Shown piece after piece: positions 62,420-64,000 of a stretch of 64,000 nucleotides of DNA. Where the stretch lies: NCBI RefSeq assembly GCF_963556105.2, contig NZ_OY829944.1:812501-876500 (forward strand), written 5' to 3'. The translations under genes and the position numbers were made by a program. The notes under the pieces were generated by a model. It saw only the letters and a list, made by a program, of their open reading frames with translations, was not told the origin of the DNA and ran no database searches. The stretch is from an uncultured Tolumonas sp. GTDB taxonomy: Bacteria; Pseudomonadota; Gammaproteobacteria; Enterobacterales; Aeromonadaceae. Position 1 is the stretch's first letter. Each line of letters begins with the position of its first letter.

Positions 62420-64000
62420 ATGCCATTACTGCTGGGTAGTTTACGCGGCAAGTTTGTGTTGCTGATGGCGATGGCTTACATCGTCACAATCGCATTGACC
62501 TTGCTGGCGTTTAATAGCGTCAGTAGCAGTATCACGCGCACGCTGGGTGTACGTTTTGCTGAGAAACAGGTGCTGTATGAAAAAGCTCGGATCCGGGCGC
62601 CGATCCTTAAAGAGATTGCGTTATCGCGGAAATTATCCGATTCGCCGATGTTGCAGACATGGGCAGAAAATGAATCAAACTCAACCTTGAAAGCACAAGC
62701 TTTGCAAGAGCTGGAAAGTTTCCGTCAATCTTTTCAGGATGGTAGTTTTTTCTATGTTATTGATAGCTCCCGTCATTATTACTACAACGATCATCAAAAA
62801 CAATATAGTGGTCATGAGCTGAGATTCACTCTGGATCCACAAATTCCGCAAGATAAGTGGTATTTCGTTTCCCGTACGTATGATGAACCGTACTCACTGA
62901 ATGTCGATCACGATGTGGCGCTGGATGAGACTAAAGTCTGGATCAATACGCAAATTCGCACCAAGGATGGCCGCTATCTGGGTATGGCCGGCACGGGCAT
63001 GGATCTCACGGCGTTTGTGCGTGAATTTATTAAGAACGGGCATGATGGTGTTACCAATATTCTGATCGATGACAGTGCAGCTATTCAGGCACACCCCAAC
63101 CGGGATTACATTGATTTAAATAGTCAGGCGAAAGATGCCAAGGTGCGCTTTACCTTATTCAATCTGCTTGCTGTGCCGCAAGATCGTGTGGCGTTGCAAA
63201 CCGCGATTACTGAACTGCAGGCGGCGCCTGAGCATGTTAAAACTCTGTTTCTGACGTTAGACGGGCATGTGCAACTGGTCGGGCTGGCTTATTTGCCGGA
63301 AATGCACTGGCTGAATGTCACGGTGATGGATCTGGATAAACTGATTGGTGGCCAGATTTTCTCTTCATTAATACTGGTTTTGGTATTAGCGCTGTTTGTC
63401 TGTTTGTTGATTGTTACTTGGATCTTGCAGGCACTGGTATTGAAACGGTTGGATCCGTTGGATGGTGCGGCGCGTCAGGTTGCTGCCGGTAACTATTCTG
63501 CGCGCTTAACAGATAAGCGGAATGATGAAATCGGCCGGTTAGCTGTCGGGTTTAACCGCATGGCGGAGACGATTCGTGACAACACTAGCTTGCTGGAAGA
63601 GCGGGTGCAGCAACGAACTGAAGAGTTACACAGCGCGAATTTGCAGCTGGAACAGAAAAACAAACAGATCCTGGATTCGATCCGTTATGCCCGCATGATC
63701 CAAAGCGCCATTTTGCCGCGTTATGACTTGCTGAGTCGTTATCTGGCCGAACACATGGTGATCTGGCTGCCGCGTGATGTGGTGGGTGGCGACTTTTATT
63801 TTCTGCAACCCGATGAGGATGGTTGTTATATCGGTGTCGTTGATTGCACCGGCCATGGTATTCCAGGTGCTTTCATGAGCATGACGGCGAATGCCGTGAT
63901 CCGCCAGGTGTTGACCGGTTCACGCGATAAACCATTATCAGATTTACTGCTGTCGATCGATGAACAACTCCGGCTGACGTTACAGCATAGCCCTGATTCG
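62420..64000 (+). CDS. SiaA-like membrane PP2C/SpoIIE phosphatase (3' truncated by window)
   Basis: The frame is open to the end of the window, 527 residues so far, with GAGGAAAGG upstream of the ATG. A membrane helix (about 10-32) precedes a periplasmic sensor region (about 40-310) and a second helix (312-336). A HAMP domain (about 335-390) and a coiled coil (EERVQQRTEELHSANLQLEQ) lead to a SpoIIE-type phosphatase with DVVGGDFYF (near 453) and DCTGHGIPGAFMSM (near 475). This layout matches SiaA of Pseudomonas, which dephosphorylates SiaC in the SiaABCD c-di-GMP/biofilm pathway. siaB/C/D would be expected beyond the window. The SiaA name is an inference. Confidence 0.8.
   Translation, partial: MPLLLGSLRGKFVLLMAMAYIVTIALTLLAFNSVSSSITRTLGVRFAEKQVLYEKARIRAPILKEIALSRKLSDSPMLQTWAENESNSTLKAQALQELESFRQSFQDGSFFYVIDSSRHYYYNDHQKQYSGHELRFTLDPQIPQDKWYFVSRTYDEPYSLNVDHDVALDETKVWINTQIRTKDGRYLGMAGTGMDLTAFVREFIKNGHDGVTNILIDDSAAIQAHPNRDYIDLNSQAKDAKVRFTLFNLLAVPQDRVALQTAITELQAAPEHVKTLFLTLDGHVQLVGLAYLPEMHWLNVTVMDLDKLIGGQIFSSLILVLVLALFVCLLIVTWILQALVLKRLDPLDGAARQVAAGNYSARLTDKRNDEIGRLAVGFNRMAETIRDNTSLLEERVQQRTEELHSANLQLEQKNKQILDSIRYARMIQSAILPRYDLLSRYLAEHMVIWLPRDVVGGDFYFLQPDEDGCYIGVVDCTGHGIPGAFMSMTANAVIRQVLTGSRDKPLSDLLLSIDEQLRLTLQHSPDS

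Overview
The window is an ordinary chromosomal segment of a gammaproteobacterium with moderate G+C. Gene order follows the Escherichia/Vibrio/Aeromonas pattern in many blocks: thiI divergent from xseB-ispA-dxs; rsgA-psd next to orn; queG divergent from nnr-tsaE-amiB-mutL-miaA-hfq-hflX-hflK-hflC-purA; ispB divergent from rplU-rpmA-obgE; and folA facing apaH-apaG-rsmA-pdxA-surA-lptD. The mixture of enteric-type blocks, Pseudomonas-type features (amgK-murU beside lptD, no priB between rpsF and rpsR, a SiaA-like phosphatase) and a full frdABCD operon fits Aeromonadales, perhaps a Tolumonas- or Aeromonas-like organism. The taxon is an inference from gene order and protein resemblance, not a database result.

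Layout. 1-0.7 kb: 3' end of a PilY1-like pilus gene and an orphan reading frame. 1-6.4 kb: a peptide-type ABC importer (fused double ATPase, binding protein, two permeases). 6.5-8.9 kb: DUF1189 membrane protein, AEC-family transporter, arsC. 8.9-15 kb: isoprenoid precursor genes dxs-ispA-xseB, then thiI and manA. 15-17 kb: msrA and the ribosomal operon rpsF-rpsR-rplI with an S6:S18-type leader. 17-20 kb: queE, a second AEC transporter, a 66-residue YjfB-like protein and guaC. 20-26.6 kb: frdABCD, psd, rsgA, orn. 26.6-28 kb: four identical tRNA-Gly(GCC) genes and an orphan SPFH protein. 28-41.5 kb: a ROK glucokinase, queG and the long nnr-to-hflC run, then purA. 41.6-47.8 kb: ispB, rplU-rpmA, obgE, a FUSC protein, the YjjP/YjjB pair and folA. 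47.8-57.3 kb: the apaH-to-lptD outer-membrane/maintenance operon and amgK-murU-djlA. 57.4-64 kb: DUF3530 protein, rluA, rapA, tRNA-Gly(CCC) and the 5' part of a SiaA-like SpoIIE phosphatase.

Functional links. Queuosine synthesis is represented twice (queE, queG). Polyprenyl synthesis is represented by dxs, ispA and ispB. Three SPFH membrane proteins occur (orphan, HflK, HflC). Cell-wall recycling (amgK-murU), amidase amiB, and LPS export (lptD with its chaperone surA) give an envelope theme. Translation and tRNA modification dominate the rest (thiI, miaA, tsaE, rluA, rsmA, rsgA, obgE, hflX).

No phage, insertion sequence, CRISPR array or defence island was seen. The most noteworthy non-coding structures are two 129-bp ERIC/IRU-type palindromic elements, one inside the long leader of frdA downstream of an FNR-like box and one abutting the djlA stop codon. 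Others are several hairpin-rich leaders (rpsF, rplU, obgE, thiI-manA gap) and an intercistronic hairpin in the ABC operon. I found no convincing undescribed biological system.
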